From CAKTOF01 sp964523945 (GTDB taxonomy: Bacteria; Bacillota; Clostridia; Oscillospirales; Oscillospiraceae), in contig CAZGBU010000010.1 in the NCBI GenBank assembly GCA_964523945.1, forward strand, positions 1 through 32,877: DNA of 32,877 bases, given 5' to 3'. The translations under genes and the position numbers were made by a program. This document shows, in pieces, positions 6,834 to 15,236 of the stretch (its first letter is position 1; every line of letters starts with the position of its first letter). The notes beneath the pieces are model-generated. The model did no database searches and was not told the DNA's origin. It saw only the letters and a program-made list of their open reading frames with translations.

Positions 6834-7007
6834 AGTCGTACCTCCTGTTTTTATCACTCCGAAGCCGGAATGAGGAATTATGAATTTCTGTATGGATATA
6901 TTTGCGCCGCAGACTGGAAAATCTGCTGAAAACAACATCTTAAAATTGTGCAATATATCCATAAATAGAGCGCTTACTGCTTCGCTTCTGGTTGTTCTGT
7001 CAACGGA
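6834..7007 (-). promoter_or_regulatory. Structured leader of the ADH operon with a 12-bp inverted repeat
   Basis: The predicted transcript start near 7001 leaves about 168 nt before the ADH start codon. TATGGATATATT (6891-6902) is perfectly complementary to 6952-6963, with 49 bp between. Nested inside is a smaller stem, GCAGA (6909-6913) with TCTGC (6922-6926). In RNA this would form one long stem-loop ending about 50 nt before the ribosome binding site. As DNA it could be a pair of looped regulator sites. No U-tract follows, so it is not a plain terminator. Confidence 0.45.
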
Positions 7008-7037
7008 ATTATACCATACCGGCGGAGGAAGTGTCAT
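7008..7037 (-). promoter_or_regulatory. Promoter of the ADH / enoate reductase / VOC operon
   Basis: On the minus strand, ATGACA (7032-7037) lies 18 nt from a perfect -10 box TATAAT (7008-7013). Its -35 box is 40 bp from that of the divergent LysR promoter. A LysR protein bound in that gap could control both, as is usual for this family. Confidence 0.65.
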
Positions 7038-7076
7038 ACCAAAATGCACAGCAATTGATAACTGATTGGAAATAAA

Positions 7077-7105
7077 TTGACGGTAGTTGCCACAGATGCT
7101 ACAAT
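7077..7105 (+). promoter_or_regulatory. Promoter of the LysR-Nudix unit
   Basis: TTGACG (7077-7082), a 17-nt spacer and TACAAT (7100-7105) give a near-consensus promoter. The transcript would start near 7112, leaving a very short leader that begins at the GAAGGTG binding site (7112-7118). Confidence 0.7.
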
Positions 7106-7124
7106 GCAGTGGGAAGGTGATGGC

Positions 7125-8018
7125 ATGAATCTGACCCGACTGCAATACTTCATTGAGGTGGCGCGCTGTGGGAGCTTTTCGGCCGCCGCGCAGCGGCTTT
7201 ATACCTCGCAGCCGAACCTGTCCAAACAAATTGCATCACTCGAGCGTGAGACAGGGCTGAAGCTCTTTGACCGCACAACCCGTTCGGTCCGGCTGACGGC
7301 GGCTGGGCAGCATCTGTTCGATCAGCTGCAGGACGTGCCGTCGCTGATTCAGGATACGCTGCGGCAGGCGGCGCGGCTCGGTCGCTCCGACCGCGGGCGG
7401 ATCTGCATCGGTGTGCTCGAGGGACAGGAGGTCAATCCGCGGCTGCGTGGTGCGCTCGGCGAGGTCGCGCGGCAGTATCCGGATCTGCATGTTGAACTCG
7501 AGCGAAACTCGTTTCAGAACCTGCGCAATGGTCTGGTCAATCGTTACTACGATCTGGTGCTGACGCTGGAGTTTGAGATTCCGCCGACGCCGGCGTACCG
7601 CAGAGCGGTCTTTTTGCGCCAGCCGGCGGCGATTGCCATCCATGCAGACAATCCCAAGTCCCGCCGCGAGAACCTGACGGTTGAAGACCTGGCGGACGAG
7701 GAGTTTATCGCCATATCGCCGGAGGAATCTCCGCGGGGATTTGAGCGGCTGATCCAGCAGTGCGAGCTGGCCGGTTTCACGCCGAAGATCGCGCGCCAGC
7801 CGCGCACACTCGAATCGCTGCTGCTTTGTGTGGAGGCGGGGATGGGCGTAGCACTGCTGGACCTGAATGTGCGGCTCGAGTCGCCCGTTGTGCGGACGGT
7901 TCCGCTGCCGGGCAGCAGCAACGACGTCATTCTGGCGGGGCTGCGCGAAAACATGACGCCGGAACTGGAAGCAGTGCTGCGCATTCTGGGGGAGCCGGAA
8001 GAGGAGGACAAGCGATGA
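7125..8018 (+). CDS. LysR-family transcriptional regulator
   Basis: The 297-residue protein starts MNLTRLQYFIEVARCGSFSA. This opens the winged helix-turn-helix (about residues 1-60), which continues AAAQRLYTSQPNLSKQIASLE, the family's recognition helix. The remainder (about 90-290) is the periplasmic-binding-protein-like effector domain. The ATG at 7125 follows GAAGGTG; the frame stays open upstream through the promoter, so longer starts are rejected. It is transcribed away from the ADH operon with 291 bp between start codons, the classic layout for a regulator of its divergent neighbours. The inducer is likely a substrate of that operon, which is inference. Its stop codon overlaps the start of the Nudix gene. 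Confidence 0.93.
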   Translation: MNLTRLQYFIEVARCGSFSAAAQRLYTSQPNLSKQIASLERETGLKLFDRTTRSVRLTAAGQHLFDQLQDVPSLIQDTLRQAARLGRSDRGRICIGVLEGQEVNPRLRGALGEVARQYPDLHVELERNSFQNLRNGLVNRYYDLVLTLEFEIPPTPAYRRAVFLRQPAAIAIHADNPKSRRENLTVEDLADEEFIAISPEESPRGFERLIQQCELAGFTPKIARQPRTLESLLLCVEAGMGVALLDLNVRLESPVVRTVPLPGSSNDVILAGLRENMTPELEAVLRILGEPEEEDKR

Positions 8019-8482
8019 TTTTATCCACACTGGGCTATCTGGAGCGGGACGGGAAATATCTGATGCTGCACCGCGTCAAAAAAGAGCATGACGTTAACCG
8101 CGACAAATGGATTGGCATCGGCGGAAAGCTGGAGGCGGAGGAGAGCCCGGACGAGTGCATGCGCCGCGAGGCCTTTGAAGAGACGGGGCTGCGGCTTGGC
8201 GCGCTGCGCTTTCGCGGCGTCGTGACATTTGTGGCCGAGGGATGGGAGCCGGAACAGATGTTTCTGTTTACCTGTACGGAGTTTGACGGGACAGTGCGCG
8301 CGTGCGATGAGGGAGATCTGGAGTGGGTCGACAAAGACGACGTGCGCAGCCTCCCGCTGTGGGAGGGGGATCGGATCTTCCTGCGGCTGCTCGAGGAGGA
8401 TGCGCCGGTGTTTCTGCTCAAGCTGCGCTATTCCGGCGATACGCTGACCGAGGCTGTGCTCAACGGCGAACGAATTGTCTGA
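8015..8482 (+). CDS. Nudix hydrolase (MutT-type, 8-oxo-dGTP diphosphatase-like)
   Basis: The 155-residue protein carries the complete Nudix box, GGKLEAEESPDECMRREAFEETGL starting near residue 37 (G-x5-E-x7-REAxEETGL). Its glutamates bind the divalent metal needed to split nucleoside diphosphate derivatives. The N-terminal MILSTLGYLERDGKYLMLHR and the KKEHDVNRDKWIGIGGK stretch are typical of clostridial proteins annotated as 8-oxo-dGTP diphosphatase. The ATG overlaps the lysR stop codon (ATGA), so the two are translationally coupled. Co-transcription with a LysR regulator is probably incidental, though Nudix proteins also serve as clean-up enzymes for redox pathways. The specific nucleotide substrate is not certain. 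Confidence 0.92.
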   Translation: MILSTLGYLERDGKYLMLHRVKKEHDVNRDKWIGIGGKLEAEESPDECMRREAFEETGLRLGALRFRGVVTFVAEGWEPEQMFLFTCTEFDGTVRACDEGDLEWVDKDDVRSLPLWEGDRIFLRLLEEDAPVFLLKLRYSGDTLTEAVLNGERIV

Positions 8483-8484
8483 TC

Positions 8485-8528
8485 AAAAAAACGCGCGCAT
8501 GGGAGCTCCCCATGCGCGCTTGTATTTT
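8485..8528. terminator. Bidirectional terminator between the Nudix gene and purL
   Basis: Perfect 11-bp arms GCGCGCATGGG (8493-8503) and CCCATGCGCGC (8509-8519) enclose a 5-nt loop. On the minus strand seven Us follow (8491-8485), making a strong stop for the purine operon. On the plus strand the hairpin is followed by TTGTATTTTATT, a weaker stop for the LysR-Nudix unit. Confidence 0.88.
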
Positions 8529-11500
8529 ATTGAAAGTATTCCACCGCAGACTCGAACAGTCCCATGTCAAACCGGCCGGGAACATTCTGATACAACCCGT
8601 CGCCGATGCGTTCCGAGTGCCCCATTTTGCCAAATACGCGCCCGTCCGGCGAGGTGATGCCCTCGATGGCGAACGCAGAATCGTTTGGATTGAACGCGAC
8701 GTCATAGCTGGGATTGCCGTCAAGATCGACGTATTGCGTGGCGATCTGGCCGTTTTCGGCCAGTTGCCGGATCAGCGCGTCGGATGCGTAGAACCGGCCT
8801 TCGCCGTGCGAGATCGGGACAGTGAAAATCTCGCCGGGCTGCGTTTTCATCAGCCATGGCGACCGGTTCGACGCCACGCGCGTGCGTACCAGCTTCGACT
8901 GGTGGCGGCCGATGGTGTTGAATGTCAGTGTTGGGCTGTCTGCCTTGGGGTCAATGATTTCGCCGTAGGGTACCAGGCCGAGCTTGATGAGCGCCTGGAA
9001 CCCGTTGCAGATGCCGGCCATCAGGCCATCGCGCTGCTGCAGCAGGTCGTTGACGGCATCGCGCGCTGCGCCGTTGCGGAAGAACGCGGTGATGAACTTG
9101 CCGGAACCGTCCGGCTCGTCGCCACCGGAAAAGCCGCCGGGCAAAAAGACGATCTGCGCATTGGCGAGCTGCCTGGCAAAATAGTCAACCGACTCGCGCA
9201 CCGCATCCGGCGTCAGATTGCGGATGACAATGATCTCCGGCTCTGCGCCGGCGCGTGTGATGGCGCGCGCAGTATCGTATTCGCAGTTGGTGCCGGGAAA
9301 AACCGGAATGAGCACCCGCGGGCGGGCCGCGCCTTGCCGTGCGCGCGGCCAGGATTCCGCGCGCGTGGCAAACGCCGGGATCTCACGCGGCGTCTGTGCA
9401 ATGTTGCAAGGATAAACGGGTTCGAACTTGTTCTCATAGCGCTGCCGGAGCGCCGGGAGCGCTATGCGCTGCCCATCAAAGATCAGGCAGTCGTCTGCAA
9501 TGGTCTCGCCGAGCAGCGTGCCAGGCACATCCCCGGTGACTTCGAGCAGCATTGAACCATAGGCATAGGAAAACAGATCGTCCAGCGTCACATCCGGGGC
9601 AAACCGGAAGCCGATCCGGTTGCCGAGCGTCATTTTCAGCACGGCCTCCGCTGCGCCGCCGAAGCCCGGTGTATAGGCGCTTACGGCCTTGCCGGCGCGC
9701 ACCAGCGCAGTTGCCTCTGCCCAGATGCTTCGCAGCGAAGCGGGCTCGGGCAGTCCCTCTTCCGTCAGTGCCGGACGCAGCCAGAGCACATTGTGGCCGG
9801 CGGCTTTGAACTCCGGTGAGACGACGTCTGTCTGCCGGCCGGTCGTCACGGCGAATGAGATCAGGGTGGGCGGAACGTCGAGATGCTCGAACGTGCCGCT
9901 CATGGAGTCCTTGCCGCCGATGGCCGCAATGCCCAGATCCATCTGCGCGTCAAACGCGCCGAGCAGCGCGCTCAGCGGCTGCCCCCAGCGTTTTGGATCG
10001 CGGCCCGGCTTGGGGAAGTATTCCTGGAAGCTCAGGTAGACGTCGGAAAAATCCGCGCCGGCAGCCACCAGTTTTGCTGCCGACTCCACCACGGCCAGGT
10101 AAGCGCCATGGTACGGACTTTTGCTCGACAGGTGCGGATTGAAGCCCCAGGACATGAATGAGACGGTGTCGGTTTCGCCGCTGACGCGGGAAATCTTGTG
10201 CACCATGGCCTGGATCGGCGTCAGCTGATAGCGCCCGCCGAATGGCATCAGCACGGTGCCGGCGCCGATGGTCGAATCAAACCGCTCGGACAGACCGCGC
10301 TTGGAGCAGATATTCAGGTCGGAGGAGAGCGCTTCCATACCGGCCTCGAATGATGCGGGGATCGCTTTCTGCCATGGTGTCACCGGCGCTGCCTCAATAT
10401 CGATGTGTTTCTCGGCACCGTTGGAGCTTAAAAACGCCCGACTGATGTCGACGATCACGCGGTCGTTCCAGCGCATGACGAGCCGGCCGGTATCGGTCAC
10501 GCGGGCAATGACGGTCGCCTCGATATTTTCGCGCGCGGCCAGCGCGCGGAATGCCGCGGCATCGGCCGCAGCGACAACGACAGCCATGCGCTCCTGCGAT
10601 TCAGAGATGGCGAGCTCCGTGCCGTCAAGACCCTCGTACTTTTTCGGAACGGCGTTCAGATCAATGTCCAGACTGTCGGCCAGTTCCCCGACCGCAACGG
10701 ATACGCCGCCCGCGCCGAGGTCGTTGCAGCGCTTGATCATACGCGAGGCGGCCGGGTCCCGGAACAGGCGCTGGAGCTTGCGTTCTTCCGGAGCGTTGCC
10801 CTTTTGCACCTCTGCGCCGCAGCTTTCCAGCGATTCAAGGGTATGCGATTTCGATGAGCCGGTCGCGCCGCCGCAACCGTCGCGGCCGGTGCGGCCACCG
10901 AGCAGGATAACGACGTCGCCGGGAACGGGTGTCTCGCGGCGCACATTTTCAGCCGGTGCAGCGGCGATGACCGCACCGACTTCCATCCGCTTGGCTGCGT
11001 AGCCAAGGTGGTAGACCTCGTCAACCATGCCGGTCGCAAGGCCGATCTGNNNNNNNNNNGGTGTCAGCGGGTCGGCCGCGCCGGTCAGGCGCATGGCGGC
11101 ATAGACGTAGCTGCGGCCCGAGAGCGGGTCGCGGATTGCACCGCCAATGCAGGTGGCCGCGCCGCCGAACGGCTCGATCTCGGTTGGGTGGTTGTGGGTC
11201 TCATTTTTGAACAGCAGCAGCCAGTCCTCCGGTCCTTGTGCCGTTTCAACCTGGATTTTGACGGTGCAGGCATTGATCTCTTCCGATTCGTCCAACCCGC
11301 GCAGCTGGCCGGTCTGCTTGAGCATCTTTGCAGCCAGCGTGCCGATATCCATCAGGTTGACCGGCTTGGTACGGCCGAGGGCGCGGCGCGTATCCTGATA
11401 GCGCGCCCAGGCGCGCTCGAGCACCGGATCCGGGAAGTGTACCTTGTCGATCGTGGTGGAGAATGTTGTGTGCCGGCAGTGGTCGGACCAATAGGTGTCG

Positions 11501-12144
11501 ATCATGCGAATCTCGGTGATTGTCGGGTCGCGGCCCTCACGCTGGAAATACTGCTGACAGAAGCGCACATCGTCCTCGTCCATTGCCAGACCGTACGTCT
11601 GCAAAAACCTGCGCAGGCCTTCCTCGGACAGTTCACGGAAACCTGTCAATACAGCGACGTGCTCCGGTATGTCATAGACGCTGGCGAGTGTCTGCACCGG
11701 CTCGAGCGAGGCTTCCCGGCTTTCCACCGGGTTGATGACGTATTTTTTGACGGCGGCGAGCTCCTCATCCGTCAGTGCGCCGCGCAGCAGATAGACCTTC
11801 GCCGTGCGCACAGTCGGACGCTCGCCCTGCGAAATGATCTGAATACACTGCTCGGCAGAGTCTGCCCGCTGGTCAAATTGCCCCGGCAGATACTCCACCG
11901 CAAAGACGGCACAGTCTGTGGTGTCCGGCAGCTCACGCGTGACGATATCGAGCTGCGGTTCGGAGAACACGGTGCCGACGCAGGCGTCAAACAGCGTCTT
12001 GGTGATGTTTTCCACATCATAGCGATTGAGTAGGCGCACCTGCTCGAGGTGCTCGAGCCGCAGCAGGGAGACGAGGTCGGCGTGCAGCGATTTTGCCTCG
12101 AGCGCAAGCTCCGGCTTCTTTTCTACATAGACGCGGTAGACCAA
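8527..12144 (-). CDS. purL: Phosphoribosylformylglycinamidine synthase, large single-chain type (interrupted by an assembly gap)
   Basis: It converts FGAR, glutamine and ATP to FGAM, the fourth purine step. The fused form has an N-terminal PurS-like region, two ATP-binding PurM-like halves (MIDTYWSDHCRHTTF; LFKNETHNHPTEIEPFGGA; GGKDSMSGTF) and a C-terminal class I glutamine amidotransferase (VLIPVFPGTNCEYDT; GICNGFQ with the nucleophilic Cys). The start is TTG at 12142-12144, supported by CAGGAGG 8 nt upstream and by the lack of a nearby ATG. Ten Ns (11050-11059) fall between AADPLT and QIGLATG. Family members carry roughly 25-35 residues there, including an LPGKLPQ-like and a YSSYGN-like motif, so real sequence is missing. 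It is the last gene of the operon, 15 nt after purD. Confidence 0.95.
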   Translation of the reverse strand: MVYRVYVEKKPELALEAKSLHADLVSLLRLEHLEQVRLLNRYDVENITKTLFDACVGTVFSEPQLDIVTRELPDTTDCAVFAVEYLPGQFDQRADSAEQCIQIISQGERPTVRTAKVYLLRGALTDEELAAVKKYVINPVESREASLEPVQTLASVYDIPEHVAVLTGFRELSEEGLRRFLQTYGLAMDEDDVRFCQQYFQREGRDPTITEIRMIDTYWSDHCRHTTFSTTIDKVHFPDPVLERAWARYQDTRRALGRTKPVNLMDIGTLAAKMLKQTGQLRGLDESEEINACTVKIQVETAQGPEDWLLLFKNETHNHPTEIEPFGGAATCIGGAIRDPLSGRSYVYAAMRLTGAADPLTXXXXQIGLATGMVDEVYHLGYAAKRMEVGAVIAAAPAENVRRETPVPGDVVILLGGRTGRDGCGGATGSSKSHTLESLESCGAEVQKGNAPEERKLQRLFRDPAASRMIKRCNDLGAGGVSVAVGELADSLDIDLNAVPKKYEGLDGTELAISESQERMAVVVAAADAAAFRALAARENIEATVIARVTDTGRLVMRWNDRVIVDISRAFLSSNGAEKHIDIEAAPVTPWQKAIPASFEAGMEALSSDLNICSKRGLSERFDSTIGAGTVLMPFGGRYQLTPIQAMVHKISRVSGETDTVSFMSWGFNPHLSSKSPYHGAYLAVVESAAKLVAAGADFSDVYLSFQEYFPKPGRDPKRWGQPLSALLGAFDAQMDLGIAAIGGKDSMSGTFEHLDVPPTLISFAVTTGRQTDVVSPEFKAAGHNVLWLRPALTEEGLPEPASLRSIWAEATALVRAGKAVSAYTPGFGGAAEAVLKMTLGNRIGFRFAPDVTLDDLFSYAYGSMLLEVTGDVPGTLLGETIADDCLIFDGQRIALPALRQRYENKFEPVYPCNIAQTPREIPAFATRAESWPRARQGAARPRVLIPVFPGTNCEYDTARAITRAGAEPEIIVIRNLTPDAVRESVDYFARQLANAQIVFLPGGFSGGDEPDGSGKFITAFFRNGAARDAVNDLLQQRDGLMAGICNGFQALIKLGLVPYGEIIDPKADSPTLTFNTIGRHQSKLVRTRVASNRSPWLMKTQPGEIFTVPISHGEGRFYASDALIRQLAENGQIATQYVDLDGNPSYDVAFNPNDSAFAIEGITSPDGRVFGKMGHSERIGDGLYQNVPGRFDMGLFESAVEYFQ
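11050..11059. other. Assembly gap: ten Ns inside purL
   Basis: A placeholder run of ten Ns joins two contigs or read pairs inside purL. Reading frame on both sides agrees if the true missing length is one more than a multiple of three. By comparison with the enzyme family the missing piece is probably of order 80-100 bases, not ten. Confidence 0.97.
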
Positions 12145-12159
12145 AGCGATCGCCTCCTG

Positions 12160-13425
12160 TTATGCCAGCGCATCCAGCGCGCGCCGGCCAATATCGGTGC
12201 GGAAATAGCGGTTGTCAAACGCAATACGCGCAGCACTTTCATATGCCCGCAAAATGGCCTCGGAGAGCGTTGGCGCTGTTGCGGTCACGCCGAGCACACG
12301 CCCACCGGAGGTGACGAGTGTTTCGCCGTCTCTTTTTGCGCCGGCGACAAACACGTCTGCATCCAGATCATCCGGAATTGTGATTGGGAAGCCCGTTTCA
12401 TACTTCTGCGGATAGCCGGCGGAGGCGAGCACCACGCAGCAGGCGCTCTCGGAGGAGAATGCGACCGGGACCTGGTTGAGCGTTCCGCTGCGCACTGCCT
12501 GCATCACGATCAGCAGATCGGTCTGCAGCAGCGGCAGGACGACCTGCGTCTCGGGGTCACCGAAGCGGCAGTTGTATTCGATGACCTTCGGTCCGTCGGG
12601 CGTCAGCATCAGGCCGAAGTACAGGCAGCCGCGGAATGTGCGCCCCTCTGCGTTCATTGCGCGCACCGTCGGCAGGAAGATCTGCTCCATGCACTGTGCG
12701 GCAATCTCGGGCGTATAGTACGGATTTGGCGCGACGGTGCCCATGCCGCCGGTATTTGGCCCCTCGTCGTTGTCGTGCGCACGCTTGTGATCCATTGACG
12801 AGACCATTGGCACAATGGTTTTGCCGTCGGTAAACGAAAGCACGGACACCTCCGGCCCGGTCAGGAACTCTTCAATCACGACCTGGCTGCCGCTTTCGCC
12901 AAAGATGCGCTCGCGCATGATGGATTCGACGGCCGCGGCAGCCTCTTCGCGCGTCTCGGCGATGATGACGCCCTTGCCGAGCGCCAGACCGTCGGCCTTG
13001 ACGACCGTCGGAAGCGGGGCCGTTTTCACATATTCGAGCGCGGCGGCGACGTCGGTAAAGACTTCGTAGCGCGCGGTGGGGATGCCGTACCGCTTCATCA
13101 GGTTTTTGGAGAAGACCTTGCTGCCCTCGATGACGGCGGCCTTTTTCTCCGGCCCGAAACAGGGAATGCCGGCTGCCTCGAGCGCATCGACCGCGCCAAG
13201 CACGAGCGGATCATCCGGCGCGACGACGGCAAAATCGACGTGTTGTTCTACCGCAAAGGCGGTGATGGCGTCGATGTCCTTTGCGCCGATGGGGACGCAG
13301 GTGGCATCAGCGGCAATGCCCCCATTGCCGGGCAGGGCAAAAATCTCCTCAACCGCGGGGTTTTTCCTGAGCGCTTTGATGATGGCGTGCTCGCGGCCGC
13401 CGCCGCCCACGACAAGCAGTTTCAT
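12160..13425 (-). CDS. purD: Phosphoribosylamine-glycine ligase (GAR synthetase)
   Basis: It joins glycine to phosphoribosylamine using ATP, the second step of purine synthesis. The 421-residue protein is full length. It begins MKLLVVGGGGREHAIIKAL, with the diagnostic GGGGREHA loop. The ATP-grasp domain shows VVKADGLALGKGVI and the GGMGTVAPNP and CRFGDPETQ motifs that surround the active site. The ATG at 13425 is preceded by AGGAG. It lies 16 nt after the AICAR transformylase gene and 15 nt before purL in the purine operon. Nothing unusual is seen. Confidence 0.97.
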   Translation of the reverse strand: MKLLVVGGGGREHAIIKALRKNPAVEEIFALPGNGGIAADATCVPIGAKDIDAITAFAVEQHVDFAVVAPDDPLVLGAVDALEAAGIPCFGPEKKAAVIEGSKVFSKNLMKRYGIPTARYEVFTDVAAALEYVKTAPLPTVVKADGLALGKGVIIAETREEAAAAVESIMRERIFGESGSQVVIEEFLTGPEVSVLSFTDGKTIVPMVSSMDHKRAHDNDEGPNTGGMGTVAPNPYYTPEIAAQCMEQIFLPTVRAMNAEGRTFRGCLYFGLMLTPDGPKVIEYNCRFGDPETQVVLPLLQTDLLIVMQAVRSGTLNQVPVAFSSESACCVVLASAGYPQKYETGFPITIPDDLDADVFVAGAKRDGETLVTSGGRVLGVTATAPTLSEAILRAYESAARIAFDNRYFRTDIGRRALDALA

Positions 13426-13441
13426 ACTCTGACCGCTCCTC

Positions 13442-14617
13442 TCAGTGATGGAACAGGCGGATGCCGGTGAACGCCATCACGATGCCGTATTTGTTGCAGG
13501 TTTCGATGACGTTGTCATCCCGAATCGAACCGCCGGGCTGGACGATGTAGGCCACGCCCGACTTACGTGCACGCTCGACGTTGTCGCCGAATGGGAAGAA
13601 CGCGTCTGATCCAAGCGATACGTTCGAGAGCTGCGCAATCCACGCTTTCTTTTCCCCGGCGGTCAGCACCTCCGGCTTGACCCGGAAGCTCTGCTGCCAC
13701 ACGCCGTCGGCAAGAATATCCTCGTATTCGTCGGAGGTGTAGATGTCGATGGCATTGTCGCGGTCCGGGCGGCGGATGCCGTCGACAAACTGCAGCCCGA
13801 GCACCTTCGGATGCTGGCGCATCCACCAGTTGTTCGCCTTGTCGCCGGCCAGGCGCGTGCAGTGGATGCGGCTCTGCTGGCCGGCGCCGACGCCGATGGT
13901 CTGTCCGTTTTTGACGTAGCAGACCGAATTCGACTGCGTATATTTCAATGTGATCTGCGCACACAGCAGGTCGATTTTTGCCTGCTCAGGCAGCGCTTTG
14001 TTCTCCGTGATGATATTGGTCAGCATATCTTCCGTGATCGCGAGCGCATTGTAGCCCTGTTCAAAGGTAATGCCGAAGATGTCGCGGTGCTCATCCGGCG
14101 CGGGCGTATAGTCCGGATCAATGGCAACGACGTTGTAATTGCCTTTTTTCTTGGTTTTCAGGATTTCGAGCGCCTCGTCAGTATAGCCCGGGGCAATGAT
14201 GCCGTCGGAGACCTCGGCTTTGAGATAACGCGCAGTCGCCGCATCGCACACGTCGGAGAGCGCGGCCCAGTCGCCATAGGAGCACAGCCGGTCGGCGCCG
14301 CGCGCGCGGATGTAAGCACAGGCGACCGGCGAGAGTTCTGCATCCGGCTCGACAAAATAGATTTTCTTTTCCACGTCGGACAGCGGCAGACCGACGGCGG
14401 CGCCGGCGGGGGAGACGTGCTTGAAGCTCGCTGCGGCGGGTAGCCCCGTGGCCTGCTTCAGCTGCCGCACAAGCTGCCAGGAATTCAGCGCGTCCATAAA
14501 GTTGATGTAGCCGGGCTTCCCGTTCAGGACGGTGAGCGGCAGCTCGCCGGATTTCATATAGATCCGGGCAGGCTTTTGATTGGGGTTACAGCCGTATTTC
14601 AGTTCAAGCTCTTTCAT
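13442..14617 (-). CDS. purH: Stand-alone AICAR formyltransferase (PurH-type, without IMP cyclohydrolase domain)
   Basis: It transfers a formyl group from 10-formyl-THF to AICAR, giving FAICAR. The 391-residue protein aligns in pattern with the C-terminal AICARFT half of bifunctional PurH. It begins at ELKYGCNPNQKPARIYM and contains AASFKHVSPAGAAVG with the catalytic KH pair. It also has YTQSNSVCYVKNGQTIGVGAGQQSRIHCT and SDAFFPFGDNVERA. The N-terminal MGS-like IMP cyclohydrolase domain (about 200 residues) is absent, and the start is firm because AGGAGG lies just upstream of 14617. Such single-domain forms are known in Clostridia, usually alongside a separate IMP cyclohydrolase gene, which is not in this operon. 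The start overlaps the purN stop by 14 nt. Confidence 0.95.
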   Translation of the reverse strand: MKELELKYGCNPNQKPARIYMKSGELPLTVLNGKPGYINFMDALNSWQLVRQLKQATGLPAAASFKHVSPAGAAVGLPLSDVEKKIYFVEPDAELSPVACAYIRARGADRLCSYGDWAALSDVCDAATARYLKAEVSDGIIAPGYTDEALEILKTKKKGNYNVVAIDPDYTPAPDEHRDIFGITFEQGYNALAITEDMLTNIITENKALPEQAKIDLLCAQITLKYTQSNSVCYVKNGQTIGVGAGQQSRIHCTRLAGDKANNWWMRQHPKVLGLQFVDGIRRPDRDNAIDIYTSDEYEDILADGVWQQSFRVKPEVLTAGEKKAWIAQLSNVSLGSDAFFPFGDNVERARKSGVAYIVQPGGSIRDDNVIETCNKYGIVMAFTGIRLFHH

Positions 14618-15236
14618 CGGGTTCCTCCTTCTGTTTGCAAAGCCCCGCGGCGACCGATTCCAGCGCGCGCGGCAGCAGCTTCCATTCCGCCTGCTCCATT
14701 ACGCGGCGCTGCAGCGTCTCGGGCGTATCATGCTTCCGTACGGCGACGGCCTTTTGGGCAATGATTTCACCGCCGTCTGGGATTTCATTGACAAAGTGGA
14801 CGGTCGCGCCCGTGACCTTGACACCGTAGGCGAGCGCCGCTTCATGTACCAGAAGGCCATAGTACCCCCGGCCGCAGAACGACGGGATCAGCGACGGGTG
14901 CACATTGAGAATGCGCTTCGGCCAGGCGCGGATGAAATCCTCGCTCAGGATGGACAAAAACCCGGCCAGCACGATCAACTCGATGTCATACTGCCGGAGC
15001 AGCGCGGCAATGCCTGTCTCAAATGCCTCCTGTGAGCTGCCCTTGCGAACGACTGCCTCGGCGGGGATGCCGGCGGCCCGGGCGCGCTCAAGCGCATAGG
15101 CGTCTGCCCGGCTTGCGATCACCAGGGAGAGCGCGGCGCTTTTGAGCGTACCGGCTTGCTGGGCGTCGATGAGCGCTTGCAGATTTGTCCCGCCGCCGGA
15201 GACCAGCACGGCGGTTTTGATCGGCGCGCCGCTCAT
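14604..15236 (-). CDS. purN: Phosphoribosylglycinamide formyltransferase (folate-dependent GAR transformylase)
   Basis: It uses 10-formyl-THF to formylate GAR, the third purine step. The 210-residue protein begins with KTAVLVSGGGTNLQALID, the phosphate-binding loop. The catalytic Asn-His pair is in ILNVHPSLIPSF and the catalytic Asp in VNEIPDGGEI. One small difference from most relatives is SFCGRGYYG, where PAFPGAHA/KGYG-like sequence is common. The start at 15236 overlaps the purM stop by 4 nt (ATGA), implying translational coupling; the end overlaps the transformylase gene by 14 nt. The product pools of this enzyme and the next one both depend on 10-formyl-THF, the condition reported by the upstream ZTP riboswitch. 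Confidence 0.96.
   Translation of the reverse strand: MSGAPIKTAVLVSGGGTNLQALIDAQQAGTLKSAALSLVIASRADAYALERARAAGIPAEAVVRKGSSQEAFETGIAALLRQYDIELIVLAGFLSILSEDFIRAWPKRILNVHPSLIPSFCGRGYYGLLVHEAALAYGVKVTGATVHFVNEIPDGGEIIAQKAVAVRKHDTPETLQRRVMEQAEWKLLPRALESVAAGLCKQKEEPDERA

Noticed and set aside
6834..7229. Longer start for the alcohol dehydrogenase gene
   Set aside because: It would run across the divergent promoters and the leader; CAGGAGG marks the ATG at 6833.
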